Positions 43,831-52,209 of a DNA stretch of 64,000 nucleotides are shown here, one piece after another (the stretch's first letter is position 1; every line of letters starts with the position of its first letter). The stretch is from Amycolatopsis alba DSM 44262 (GTDB taxonomy: Bacteria; Actinomycetota; Actinomycetes; Mycobacteriales; Pseudonocardiaceae), in contig NZ_KB913032.1 of the NCBI RefSeq assembly GCF_000384215.1, positions 645,021-709,020 on the forward strand, written 5' to 3'. The translations under genes were made by a program, and so were the position numbers. The notes below the pieces were generated by a model, which did not search any database, was not told the DNA's origin, and saw only the letters and a list, made by a program, of their open reading frames with translations.

Positions 43831-46550
43831 GGTGTAGCCCCCTTTGTCTTGATGAACCGGCGAAGCAGGAAGACGAGCACGATCGCGGCGGCCAGCAGGA
43901 GCCCGGCGAGGCCGACGAGTCCCCAGATCAGCCACGGTGGCTGAGGAGCTTGGGCGGCGGCCGCCTGCACCTGGGTGCCGGAGACGGCAGCGGCGATGTC
44001 CGGCTGCGAGAGCGGCAGCCGGATCGCGGGAGACAGCGGCGAATCCGCGGCGGTGAGCCAGGATCGGCCCGCGACCCCTTGCGCGGCGGCCAGGCTGGTC
44101 GGGAAGTCGGTCTTCCCGTCGCTCGCCGCGACCGCTCCCTTGACGAAACCGCCGTCGGCCTGGACCAGTTTGCCCAGCGACCGCGCGGTTCCGCTCGCGT
44201 CGAGGCCGGCGATCTGCCGCGCGGCGGCCACGACGGCGCTGAGCGCGACGTCCGGCTCGCCCGCTTCGCCGGTCACCATGCCCTCGCCGGTCGGCCGGAC
44301 GCCGAGCGCGCCCACCGCGGAGACGAACGCCGAAACGCGCCGCTCGGTCCAGCCGTCGGGCCGTTTGGTCGACGGCGCGGCGTCGGTGTGCGGACGGGCG
44401 GCCAGCGCGGTGACCGCCGCGGCCGTCGCGCCGAGGTCGCCGGAGCCGCACTCCGCGGTGTCGAGGTGCTTCGGAAAGGTTCCGTCGGCGCACTGGCGCG
44501 AAAGGAGCAGTTCGACCGCGGGGCCGGGGTCGGCGGCAGTGGCGAGCACCGCCCAAGAGTGCCGCTCGACGGTCTCGTCAGCGTCGGCGAAGGACCCGAT
44601 ATCGGTGAACTTGCCGTCCACGCCACGCAGTTTCACCAGATCGGCGCGCAACTGCCCGGCGACGTCCGCCTTGGCGAATTCGGCGACGAGCACGAGTTTC
44701 GCGAGCGGCTCGGCGTAGGCGGCCCCGCTCTGCTCGTAGGGCGCGCCGTGGGCGTAGGCCTGCACGGCTTCGTTCGTGAGCAGGAACTTCGAGGCGCGGG
44801 CGACCGTGTCCGGCTGCTCGTCCAGCGCCCGCAGGGCCAGCACGAGATCGGCGGTGGCGTCGTAGTCGACGTAGGTCTTCCCGTCCTCGGTGACCTCGAC
44901 GTGGTCACCGCCGACGAGCCGGTTCGTCAGGTACGCACCGAGCCGGGAAGCCGCGGTGGCCGTGCCGGGGACCGCGACCGGCGTGGCGATCGCGGTCGGC
45001 GGCGGGACCCTGGCGCCGGTCGACGCCCTGGGGGTGACGGTCTTCTTGGGTTTCGGCGCCACGGTCTTCGGTGCCGGCTTGTCCGGCACCGGTTTGGCTG
45101 CGGGCGGGGTGTTCGTGACGGTGACCGTGCTCGGCGCGGGCGGGCTGACCGACTGGGACGACGTGCTCGGCGTCGGTGTCACCGACGTCGTGGTCGTGGT
45201 GGTCGTCGTCGTTGTGGTCGTGGTGGTGGTCGTGGTCGTGGTCGTGGTGGTGCTGGTCGGCACCGGTTCGCTCGTGGTCGAAGTCGGGGTGCTCGTGGGC
45301 GAGCCCGTTTCGGACGAGGTCGTCGGCGTTTCCGAAACGCTGCTGGTCGGCGGCTGCGCGCCGCCCTTCGCGAGCGAATAGAAGCCGATCTGCGCCAGCC
45401 CGAGCGAAGCCTGGGCACCCGCGCGGATCCAGGTGTCGAGCCCGCTGATGCCCGAGGTACGCGCGGCTTCGTAGGAAGCGGGGTTGTAGGCGATCGCGCC
45501 GAGTTCGCCCGCGAGCCGGTTGCCTGCGTCGGCCGCGGCGTTGGCCTGCGCGGATTTGAGGAACCGCACGCCCTTGTCCACCGCCGCGGCCGCGCCGCCC
45601 GCGTCGGCGAGCCCCTGGACGATCATCCCGGTGCTGTTGGTGTTCGGGGCCTCGGTGCCGACGCCGCCACCCCAGCCGCCACCGGCGCTCTGGTTGCCGA
45701 GCAGCCACGAGACGGTCTTGGCGATCGGGGCGTCGAGCCCGGTCGCGCCCGCCTTCCGCGCGGCCACCATCGCCGAAAGCGCGATGCCGGTGGCGTCGCC
45801 GTCGGACGGGGACAGGTCGAGCGGCTTGCCCTCGTCGCAGGTCGAGACCTTGTGACCGTCCGGGGTGACGTGGTCGCCGGTCTCTTTCGTCGGGATGTAG
45901 GGGAAGAAGATGCGGAAGTAGCCCTCGGAACACTGCTGGGTCAGCAGCTTGTCGATGGCGAGCTGGTCGTTCTCGCCCACCGCGGCGAGCCCGATCACGC
46001 CGAGCGCCTGGCCGAACATGTTGGCGTTGTTGCTCACCGTGCCAGTGATGTCGGGATTCTTCGTGTAGTCGCTTACCCGGCCCTTGTCGGGGCCGTTGCG
46101 CATGATCGCGGCCTTGGTCTCGGCGACCAGGTCGTAGCCGTCGAAGCTCCGGGGGTTCCGGCCGGAGACCTCCGCGGCGACCAGGGTCTTGGCCGTGGCG
46201 CCGCCGACGATGACGTTGTCGAACCCCGCGCCGGGGATGAACCCGTCCCAGGTGAAGTAGTCGGTGGCGTGGCCTTGTTCGTCGAGGAACTTCGCGATCG
46301 GCTCGGCACGCTGACCTTCGCCCGCGGCGTACATCGCGAAGAGCACGTCGAGCATCAGGCCGTGGTCGGGCAGCTGACCGCCGGCGGGGTTCTCGAGCGT
46401 GCCGTCCGGCTTCAGTTTCGTCGCGAGCCAGCGGGAATTCGCCTGCGCCGCGTCACGGTCACCGGCGGCCGTCGCCGTTCCGGTGAGCAGTGCGGCGACC
46501 ACGCCGACGCTGACGGCGAAGGCCAGTGCGGCCTGGTACCCGCGGCGCAT
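43827..46550 (-). CDS. Membrane-anchored protein with two terpenoid-cyclase-like alpha/alpha barrels
   Basis: A 907-residue exported protein. Order: signal peptide (about 1-30), barrel 1 (about 33-400), Thr/Ser/Pro linker with about 26 consecutive Thr (about 405-520), barrel 2 (about 525-835), and a C-terminal membrane helix with RRFIKTK. Both barrels carry prenyltransferase/squalene-cyclase-like repeats (ANSRWLATKLKPDG, PNTNSTGMIVQGLADAGG) and a Cys pair each (QQCSEG...STCDE, RQCADG...AECGS). They lack a DxDD cyclase motif, so binding rather than catalysis is likely; the fold matches the alpha-domain of transcobalamin. ATG 46550 has AAGGAGGAG upstream and follows a cobalamin riboswitch. Confidence 0.85.
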   Translation of the reverse strand: MRRGYQAALAFAVSVGVVAALLTGTATAAGDRDAAQANSRWLATKLKPDGTLENPAGGQLPDHGLMLDVLFAMYAAGEGQRAEPIAKFLDEQGHATDYFTWDGFIPGAGFDNVIVGGATAKTLVAAEVSGRNPRSFDGYDLVAETKAAIMRNGPDKGRVSDYTKNPDITGTVSNNANMFGQALGVIGLAAVGENDQLAIDKLLTQQCSEGYFRIFFPYIPTKETGDHVTPDGHKVSTCDEGKPLDLSPSDGDATGIALSAMVAARKAGATGLDAPIAKTVSWLLGNQSAGGGWGGGVGTEAPNTNSTGMIVQGLADAGGAAAAVDKGVRFLKSAQANAAADAGNRLAGELGAIAYNPASYEAARTSGISGLDTWIRAGAQASLGLAQIGFYSLAKGGAQPPTSSVSETPTTSSETGSPTSTPTSTTSEPVPTSTTTTTTTTTTTTTTTTTTTTTTSVTPTPSTSSQSVSPPAPSTVTVTNTPPAAKPVPDKPAPKTVAPKPKKTVTPRASTGARVPPPTAIATPVAVPGTATAASRLGAYLTNRLVGGDHVEVTEDGKTYVDYDATADLVLALRALDEQPDTVARASKFLLTNEAVQAYAHGAPYEQSGAAYAEPLAKLVLVAEFAKADVAGQLRADLVKLRGVDGKFTDIGSFADADETVERHSWAVLATAADPGPAVELLLSRQCADGTFPKHLDTAECGSGDLGATAAAVTALAARPHTDAAPSTKRPDGWTERRVSAFVSAVGALGVRPTGEGMVTGEAGEPDVALSAVVAAARQIAGLDASGTARSLGKLVQADGGFVKGAVAASDGKTDFPTSLAAAQGVAGRSWLTAADSPLSPAIRLPLSQPDIAAAVSGTQVQAAAAQAPQPPWLIWGLVGLAGLLLAAAIVLVFLLRRFIKTKGATP

Positions 46551-46609
46551 GACTCCTCCTTGCGGCATGACGGAGGACAGGCGCGGGACGCCGCAGTCAC
46601 CCCTGTTTA

Positions 46610-46750
46610 TCGCGACAGTGGTTCGGACTTCTGGTTGGTTCATCCGCCCGTGCGGTACCCCGGCTCGCCCTGGTGAAGGGCCCACGGTTGCGCGACAGCG
46701 CCGGATTTCGACCGGCTTCCCCGTCACGGGCAGCGGTGTTCAGTTGTCGA
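46610..46750 (-). promoter_or_regulatory. Cobalamin riboswitch controlling the ECF operon
   Basis: On the minus strand, 46722 down to 46681 reads GGGGAAGCCGGTCGAAATCC followed by GGCGCTGTCGCGCAACCGTG. This is the conserved core of the AdoCbl riboswitch (GGGAA-n-CCGGT, aATCCGGCGCtG, CGCaACcGTg). GCGAGCCGGGGTACC follows, in the place of the B12 box. It lies about 60 bases before the ribosome-binding site of the barrel gene at 46550, so B12 should repress the whole operon. Boundaries are approximate. Confidence 0.88.
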
Positions 46751-46865
46751 GCCCGCCGAGGTTAACACTCGATTACCTGCGGCAGGCACCGCTGACCAGG
46801 TCGGTTGCCAGGATCACATCACCGCTCGCGCCCGGCGGTACCCCGGCGCTTGACCGGGATGAGAT

Positions 46866-46985
46866 TCTTCGGTTCGTCCGATTCAGCGCGGTCGTGGGGG
46901 AAGTCCGGTGAGAGTCCGGCGCTGTCCCGCAACGGTATGCCCTCCAGGCGAGCCCGGTCACCCACATCGCGCGGTGTCACCACCG
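46866..46985 (+). promoter_or_regulatory. Cobalamin riboswitch controlling the secreted barrel gene
   Basis: From 46896 the plus strand reads GGGGGAAGTCCGGTGAGAGT, then CCGGCGCTGTCCCGCAACGG. It is again the AdoCbl core, with a B12-box-like GCGAGCCCGGTCACC at about 46949-46963. It ends some 35 bases before the ATG at 47019. It is divergent from the first riboswitch, so the two units are switched together by cobalamin. Boundaries are approximate. Confidence 0.9.
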
Positions 46986-47018
46986 ACTCCTGTCGTGGAA
47001 ATGCGGGAAAGGGTTCTC

Positions 47019-48026
47019 ATGAGACGTTTGGTCCTCGCTGTCGCCTTGCTGTGCGGCATCGGACTGGTCGCCGCACCGGCGGCGACCGCGGCCACCCCGG
47101 TCAAGGCGGACGCCGCCGCGGGCTGGCTCGCCAGGCAGCTGACCGACGGGGAAAGGTTCGAGGCCGACTTCGGCGGCCAGAAGTTCCCCGACCAGGGCTT
47201 GACGATCGACGCGATCTTCGCGTTCGCCGCCGCCGGGGTGTCCGACACGAACGCGGGCAAGGCGATCGCCTGGCTGGCGAAGCCGGAGATCACCACCGGC
47301 TACGTCGGCAGCGGCGCCGAGGCGTACGCGGGCGCGCACGCCAAACTTCTGCTCGCCGCGCAGATCCGGGGCAAGAACCCGGCGTCGTTCGGCGGTGTCG
47401 ATCTGAAAACGGGACTGCTCTCGCTGCTCACGCCGTCCGGCCGGTTCTCCGACCGCTCCGAATTCGGCGACTACTCCAACGCCTTCTCGCAGTCGCTCGC
47501 CCTGCTGGCGCTGGATCGCACCCCCGCCGGGGCGCCCGCGTCGGCGGTGACCTTCCTGGCGGGCAGCCAGTGCGCGGACGGCGGCTTCCCGCTGAACTTC
47601 GGCGAAGCGACCTGCACGAGCGACGTCGACTCGACCGCGATGGTCGTGCAGGCCCTGCGCGCCACCGGTGACGCGGTGAACGCCCGCGAAGGCACCACCT
47701 GGCTGGTCACCAAGCAGCACGCGAACGGCGGCTTCGGTGTCGGCACGAACGCGCCGAACGCCAACAGCACCGGCCTCGCCGCCGAAGCGCTGGCCGGGCA
47801 CCGTCCCGCCGCCGCGGTCAAGGCGCGGGAATTCCTGCGGTCGCTGCAGACCGGCTGCACCGGCGCCGAGGCGGACCGCGGCGCGATCGCCTACGACGCC
47901 ACCGGCCTGAACCCGTCGACCGCCCCGCGCGCGACCGCGCAGGCGATCCTCGGCCTGGCCAGGGTTCCGCTGAGTGACCTGCACGGCGGCGGCCGTCCGC
48001 AGGCTCCGGTGCTCGCCTGCCCGTAA
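47019..48026 (+). CDS. Secreted terpenoid-cyclase-like alpha/alpha-barrel protein, B12-regulated
   Basis: A 335-residue exported protein: signal peptide (about 1-25), then one alpha/alpha-barrel domain with repeats (DAAAGWLARQLTDGERF, PNANSTGLAAEALAG, GGF at about 188-190 and 237-239). Cys185/Cys199 and Cys280/Cys334 should form disulfides. It closely resembles the barrels of the 907-residue protein encoded divergently. There is no anchor, so it is released or wall-associated. ATG 47019 has AAAGGG 5 bases upstream; an in-frame ATG at 47001 is less good. It follows directly on a cobalamin riboswitch, which argues for a corrinoid-binding role. Confidence 0.85.
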   Translation: MRRLVLAVALLCGIGLVAAPAATAATPVKADAAAGWLARQLTDGERFEADFGGQKFPDQGLTIDAIFAFAAAGVSDTNAGKAIAWLAKPEITTGYVGSGAEAYAGAHAKLLLAAQIRGKNPASFGGVDLKTGLLSLLTPSGRFSDRSEFGDYSNAFSQSLALLALDRTPAGAPASAVTFLAGSQCADGGFPLNFGEATCTSDVDSTAMVVQALRATGDAVNAREGTTWLVTKQHANGGFGVGTNAPNANSTGLAAEALAGHRPAAAVKAREFLRSLQTGCTGAEADRGAIAYDATGLNPSTAPRATAQAILGLARVPLSDLHGGGRPQAPVLACP

Positions 48027-48033
48027 GCGGCCG

Positions 48034-48127
48034 GTGAGTGGTGAGGCCGGTTCTGGTGGACTCGTAGTTGCTTGGCTGGTGGTCGAGTGTGGAGGATTTG
48101 GGACGTTGAACGTCCTGAATCCTCCAC
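48034..48127. repeat. Dispersed palindromic repeat (copy of the 28413 element head)
   Basis: GTGAGTGG, then a copy of the spacer word GAGGCCGGTTCTG, and 55 bases on a 39-base hairpin (48089-48127) identical to 28475-28513. It sits between the convergent barrel gene and LLM oxidoreductase gene and could terminate both. Confidence 0.75.
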
Positions 48128-48187
48128 CGTCACGTCGTCTGCCCCGGAACAGGACCGGCGCGAGCCCGTGACGCCACCCACGGTTCT

Positions 48188-49018
48188 TCAGGCGCGGAGC
48201 GGCTCGACGACCTGCACAAGCTTGTCGAGGCGCTCCAGCGTCTCGGCCTCGGGCAGCGTCGGCAGGATGAGGGAGACCTCGTCGACCCCGGCATCGGCGA
48301 GGCCGCGCAGCAGGTCGAGATCGGCCGGAGCGCCGAACACGCTGATCCGGACGTCTTCACGGCCCTGGTCGGCGAGCCACGACCGGACGCGCCGCAATTC
48401 CTCAGGCGGGGTCACGGAATGCGGCAGCCAGCCGTCGGCGTGTTCGGCGAGCCGTTTGAGCCCGGCCGGGCCCTGACCGGCGACGTAGATCGGCGGATGC
48501 GGTTTCCGCACCGGCTTCGGCCAGGAGTAGACCGGATCGAAGTCGACGTGCTTGCCGTGGAACTCCGCCTCGTCCTTGGTCCAGATCTCCTTGAGCGCCT
48601 GGAGCTGTTCGGTCAGCAGCGCGCCCCGCGTCCGCGGGTCGACGCCGTGGTTGCGCATCTCCTCGATGTTCCAGCCCGCCCCGACCCCGAAGACCACCCG
48701 GCCGCCGGAAAGCAGGTCGAGGCTGGAGATTTCCTTGGCCGTGTAGAACAGGTCGCGCTGGATCATCAGGGCGACCGCGGTGCCCAGCCGGAGTTTCGAG
48801 GTGACCGTCGCGGCGGCGGCCAGCGCCACGAACGGGTCGAGATTGCGGAGGGCGCCCCGCGGCAGCTCACCACCGGGGTACGGGCTCTCCCTGCTGACCG
48901 GGATGTGGGAATGTTCGGGGAGGTAGAGGGAGTCGAAACCCTTCTCCTCCAACGCCGCTCCCAGTACGTGCGGCCGGATTCCCTCGTCGGTCACTGACGT
49001 CGCGATACCGAAGTCCAT
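48188..49018 (-). CDS. LLM-class (F420-dependent) oxidoreductase
   Basis: A 276-residue TIM-barrel luciferase-like monooxygenase-family protein. It has GIATSVTDEGIRPHVLGAALEEKGFDSLYLPEHSHIPV at the start, the LDLLSGGRVVFGVGAGW segment (about 92-110) typical of F420-binding members, and IYVAGQGPAGLKRLAEHADGW near the end. It probably uses reduced F420, less likely FMN. ATG 49018 is chosen since the family begins MDFG; AGGAG is 12 bases upstream. Substrate unknown. The very common TIGR03619 group looks like this. Confidence 0.88.
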   Translation of the reverse strand: MDFGIATSVTDEGIRPHVLGAALEEKGFDSLYLPEHSHIPVSRESPYPGGELPRGALRNLDPFVALAAAATVTSKLRLGTAVALMIQRDLFYTAKEISSLDLLSGGRVVFGVGAGWNIEEMRNHGVDPRTRGALLTEQLQALKEIWTKDEAEFHGKHVDFDPVYSWPKPVRKPHPPIYVAGQGPAGLKRLAEHADGWLPHSVTPPEELRRVRSWLADQGREDVRISVFGAPADLDLLRGLADAGVDEVSLILPTLPEAETLERLDKLVQVVEPLRA

Positions 49019-49156
49019 GATCAGCACGACTCCTGAGGGCCACCGGGTATTCCCGGAGGCCCTCACTCGGCCGCGGCTCTTGCACCCGGCATCTTGTCAG
49101 GGCTAACCTGACGCCCTGTCAGGATGCGCCTGACAAAACGTCGGGAAAGGTGTGCC

Positions 49157-49525
49157 ATGCCCTCCACTGCGGACCAGTCGGTCATCGCCGCGTGCTCGTT
49201 CTGCCTCAAGCCCAACACGGAGGTCAGTGCCCTGGTCGCGGGACCGGGGGTGTTCATCTGCTCGGCTTGCGTGGTGCTGTGCCAGCAGGTCATCGAGACC
49301 AGGACGGCCGCGGTTCCCCAGCTCGCCCCGTGGGAGCAGGCGCATGACCTCGAAGACGTCCTGGCGGCTCTGCCTCGAGTCGCCAGGACGTCGGACCAGG
49401 TGGAGGAAAGCCTCGCCGGCTGGGTTCGGCGCGCCAGGGAACTGGGCGCCAGCTGGACCCGGATCGGGGACGCCCTCGGCATCACCCGTCAATCGGCCTG
49501 GGAGCGATTCTCCGGCGAGAAGTAG
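49157..49525 (+). CDS. ClpX-type C4 zinc-finger protein with helix-turn-helix-like tail
   Basis: A 122-residue protein. The N-terminal C4 zinc finger has Cys13, Cys16, Cys35 and Cys38 (CSFC...CSAC), like the ClpX N-domain, without the ATPase. The C-terminal part (WVRRARELGASWTRIGDALG, then ITRQSAWERF) resembles a sigma-factor or HTH region. ATG 49157 has AAAGG upstream. It may be an adaptor or small regulator. It is divergent from the LLM gene and converges on fumarylacetoacetase. Confidence 0.85.
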   Translation: MPSTADQSVIAACSFCLKPNTEVSALVAGPGVFICSACVVLCQQVIETRTAAVPQLAPWEQAHDLEDVLAALPRVARTSDQVEESLAGWVRRARELGASWTRIGDALGITRQSAWERFSGEK

Positions 49526-49535
49526 CCCGTCCCGG

Positions 49536-50711
49536 TCACTTCGCGGGCAGCACGCGGCCGCGGACCTCGCCAAATCCGATCCGCGAGCCGTTCGCGCCGG
49601 GCGCGGTTCCGGTGATCACGACCTCGTCGCCGTCCAGCAGGAAGGTGCGCTCCTCCCCTTTGACCGTGAGCGGTTCCTTGCCGCCCCAGGACAATTCGAG
49701 GAACGCGCCGCGCTGGTGCTTCTCCGGTCCGGAGATCGTCCCGGAGCCGTACAGGTCTCCCGTGCGTGACGAGGCGCCGTTGACCGTCAGGTGCGCGAGC
49801 ATCTGGGCGGGCGACCAGTACATCTCGCGGAAGGGCGGGCGGCTGACCTCGTCACCGTTCCATTCGATGACCAGGTCGATGTCGAGACCCCACGGTTCGC
49901 TCTCCCGCAGATACGGCAGCGGCACCGGATCCAGCTGGCCGGGCAGCGGGATCCGCGCGGCCTCCAGTGCCAGGATCGGTACCACCCAAGGGGAGATCGA
50001 GGTCGCGAAGCTCTTGCCGAGATGCGGGCCCAGCGGAACGTATTCCCACGCCTGGATGTCGCGGGCCGACCAATCGTTGAGCAGGACCGCGCCGAAAACG
50101 TGCCGGGAGAAGGAATCCGGGGAGATCGGGGTGTTCAGCGGCGTTCCGGTGCCGACGACGAAACCCATCTCCGCTTCGATGTCCAGCCGTGTGCTCGGCC
50201 CGTACACCGGCGAGGCGTCGGCCGGGGTCTTGCGCTGGCCGCTCGGGCGCACGATGTCCGTACCGGAGACCAGGACCGTGCCGGAGCGTCCGTGGTAGCC
50301 GACCGGGAGGTGCTTCCAGTTGGGCAGCAACGGTTCCGCGTCCGGGCGGAACAGCCTGCCGACGTTCGAGGCGTGGTGCTCGGAGGCGTAGAAGTCGACG
50401 TAGTCCGCGACCTCGATCGGCAGGTGCAGGGTCGCCCGCGCGACGGGATGGACCGCGCCGTCGGGCAGCTCACCGGAGACCAGGTCACGGATCCGCGCCC
50501 GGACCGCCACCCAGCGGTCGTATCCCTGCGCCATGAACGGATTCAGCGACGGCGCGGCGAAGACGTCGTCGCCGAGCGCCGCGGCCAGGTCCAGGACGGA
50601 GTCCCCGACGCGCACGCCGACGCGCGGGGAATCGCCGTCGACGGAGAACACGCCGTACGGCAGGTTGTCGATCCCGAACAGGGAGCCTGCGGGGATGTCG
50701 ATCGTGGTCAT
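49536..50711 (-). CDS. fahA: Fumarylacetoacetase
   Basis: A 391-residue enzyme of tyrosine/homogentisate breakdown that cleaves fumarylacetoacetate to fumarate and acetoacetate. The N-terminal SH3-like part begins PYGVFSVDG, the active-site region has VDFYASEHHASNVGRLFRP (about 108-126), and metal ligands lie in LDIEAEMGFVVG and LLNDWSARDIQAWEY. Length and motifs fit a bacterial FAH of about 400-430 residues. ATGA overlap couples it to the 280-residue protein encoded upstream. A MarR regulator lies just before that. Homogentisate dioxygenase is not in the window. Confidence 0.95.
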   Translation of the reverse strand: MTTIDIPAGSLFGIDNLPYGVFSVDGDSPRVGVRVGDSVLDLAAALGDDVFAAPSLNPFMAQGYDRWVAVRARIRDLVSGELPDGAVHPVARATLHLPIEVADYVDFYASEHHASNVGRLFRPDAEPLLPNWKHLPVGYHGRSGTVLVSGTDIVRPSGQRKTPADASPVYGPSTRLDIEAEMGFVVGTGTPLNTPISPDSFSRHVFGAVLLNDWSARDIQAWEYVPLGPHLGKSFATSISPWVVPILALEAARIPLPGQLDPVPLPYLRESEPWGLDIDLVIEWNGDEVSRPPFREMYWSPAQMLAHLTVNGASSRTGDLYGSGTISGPEKHQRGAFLELSWGGKEPLTVKGEERTFLLDGDEVVITGTAPGANGSRIGFGEVRGRVLPAK

Positions 50712-51550
50712 GCCTCTCCTCGGGGCGCCTCGAGCAGGCCGAGTCCGGCCAGTTCGGTCAGGGGGTCGGTGATGCTGCAGGTGCCGAACGACGTGAAACC
50801 CGCGCGGACCGCGGCGGCGCGATCCGGCTCCAGTGCCCGCAGCCGCCCGGCGAGGACGGCGCCGTCTCGTTCGGCGAGAACGGCTTCGGCGTCACCACCG
50901 GCGAGGGCGGCGTCGGTGGCGAGCATCAGGTTCAGGAACCCGTGCTGTTCGAAGCCGGTGGCCGGATCGGTGTTGCGGACCGCGTGATGCAGCCCGGCGG
51001 TGGCCTTGAACGGAACGCCCGCCTCGACGGCCGCCCGGACCGCGGCCGCGAGTTCGGCTTCGTCCGGGTACAGCTCGGCCCGGACGCCGCCGGTGCGGAA
51101 CTTCGCGTGGTGGCCGGTGCCGGAAAGGGCGGTCAGCAACGGGAGGCGCCGGTCGTCACGCGGGATCTCGACGTAGACCGGCGCGGTGGCGGCGGAAATC
51201 GCGGCGCGCAGCTCGTCCGGCACCGTCCCGTCCGGGACGGCGATCTCGAGCGCGTCGAGTTCCACCGGCAGCCCGGCGACGGCCGCGAGCACGCCATCGA
51301 GCTGGGCGGGACCACCGGGCAGGGTCACCGCGATCGGCAGCGGGGTCTCGCGGTCGCCCAGCACTCCGGCGAGTTCGCCGAGCGCGGTGGCGGCGACCAC
51401 GAGCGGCCCGACGAGGGCGGCGTACCAGGCGGAGACGTGCTCGTCGTGCGCCGCGACGGCGTCCGGCAGCGGGGCCAGCCCCGGCGGGAACACCGCGGCG
51501 TCGTCGCACAACCCGGCGAAGAGCGCGGGAATCCGTCCGACGTCCACCAT
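50708..51550 (-). CDS. Conserved hypothetical protein coupled to fumarylacetoacetase
   Basis: A 280-residue Ala-rich soluble protein. It has TIM-barrel-like alternation (PIAVTLPGG, PVYVEIPRDD, HHAKFRTGGVRAE, FKATAGLHHAVRN, FGTCSITDP) and several conserved-looking His and Asp residues, but I cannot name an activity. The ATGA overlap with fahA shows a shared operon, so a role in aromatic acid breakdown is likely. Confidence 0.75.
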   Translation of the reverse strand: MVDVGRIPALFAGLCDDAAVFPPGLAPLPDAVAAHDEHVSAWYAALVGPLVVAATALGELAGVLGDRETPLPIAVTLPGGPAQLDGVLAAVAGLPVELDALEIAVPDGTVPDELRAAISAATAPVYVEIPRDDRRLPLLTALSGTGHHAKFRTGGVRAELYPDEAELAAAVRAAVEAGVPFKATAGLHHAVRNTDPATGFEQHGFLNLMLATDAALAGGDAEAVLAERDGAVLAGRLRALEPDRAAAVRAGFTSFGTCSITDPLTELAGLGLLEAPRGEA

Positions 51551-51569
51551 GGTCTCCTCCTCGCCGATT

Positions 51570-51587
51570 TAGTTCATACTTTTACTA
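51570..51587. promoter_or_regulatory. Candidate MarR operator before the fahA operon
   Basis: TAGTTCATACTTTTACTA is an imperfect 18-base inverted repeat (TAGTnnA and its complement) in an AT-rich island 20 bases before the operon's first ATG. The MarR-type gene ends 44 bases away on the same strand. The site's size fits MarR proteins. Binding is inferred. Confidence 0.4.
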
Positions 51588-51630
51588 CCTATCGGGCAGC
51601 GTAGTCCGGTCTTCCGGGTGACGGGAAGGC

Positions 51631-52164
51631 CTACTTGCGGCTTCGGGGACCGAACTCGGCCCGGCTCGTGATCAGTTTGCCCAGCAGCATCACGAGGATC
51701 CGCTGTTCGGTCTCGGTCAGTGCGTTCGTCCAGCCGAATTCGCGTTCGTTGTGCTCGCGGAAGACCGAGACCATCTCCTCGTGCCCGGCCTCGGTCAGCG
51801 ACAGCTGCACCGAACGGCCGTCCCGCTCGTCCGGGACCCGGTGGAGCATCCCCTCCGCGACCAGCGTCTTGACCAGGTTCGACACCGCCGCCCGGCTCAT
51901 CCCGGTCAGCCGGGCCGCGCTCGTCGGTTCGAGCGGTCCGGCGAGCCAGACCACGAACAGCAGCCGGAACGCCGACCACGAACGGCCGCGCGGCCGGTGC
52001 ACCGCGGCTTCGAGGTCGTAGGTCACCAGGTCCGAGGCACGGTTGAGGGTCAGCAGCACCTCGGTCGCCAACTGATGCCGGAAGCCGTACTCCTGCGCGA
52101 GCCGCCGGTTCGCCAGCGCCACGAACGACCAGAAGTCCAGCCCCGCCGCGTCCACGTCTTCCAT
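51631..52164 (-). CDS. MarR-family transcriptional regulator
   Basis: A 177-residue winged-helix regulator. The recognition region is SAARLTGMSRAAVSNLVKTLVAEGML (about 82-107) and the wing is RVPDERDGRSVQLSLTEAG (about 108-126). A C-terminal helix mediates dimerisation. It lies 80 bases upstream of the fahA operon on the same strand, so it probably controls that operon in response to an aromatic acid. Confidence 0.9.
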   Translation of the reverse strand: MEDVDAAGLDFWSFVALANRRLAQEYGFRHQLATEVLLTLNRASDLVTYDLEAAVHRPRGRSWSAFRLLFVVWLAGPLEPTSAARLTGMSRAAVSNLVKTLVAEGMLHRVPDERDGRSVQLSLTEAGHEEMVSVFREHNEREFGWTNALTETEQRILVMLLGKLITSRAEFGPRSRK

Positions 52165-52209
52165 CGCCGAACACTAACCCGACGTCTCGAAAATGGTCAA
52201 AGTCGAAAC

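Noticed and set aside
45184..45262. CRISPR-like or tandem DNA repeat
   Set aside because: It is a codon-level Thr run inside an open frame without spacer-repeat structure.
43827..46550. Active squalene-hopene cyclase or prenyltransferase
   Set aside because: Exported, with no DxDD or DDxxD-type motif and B12-riboswitch control; the fold similarity is better read as a binding barrel.
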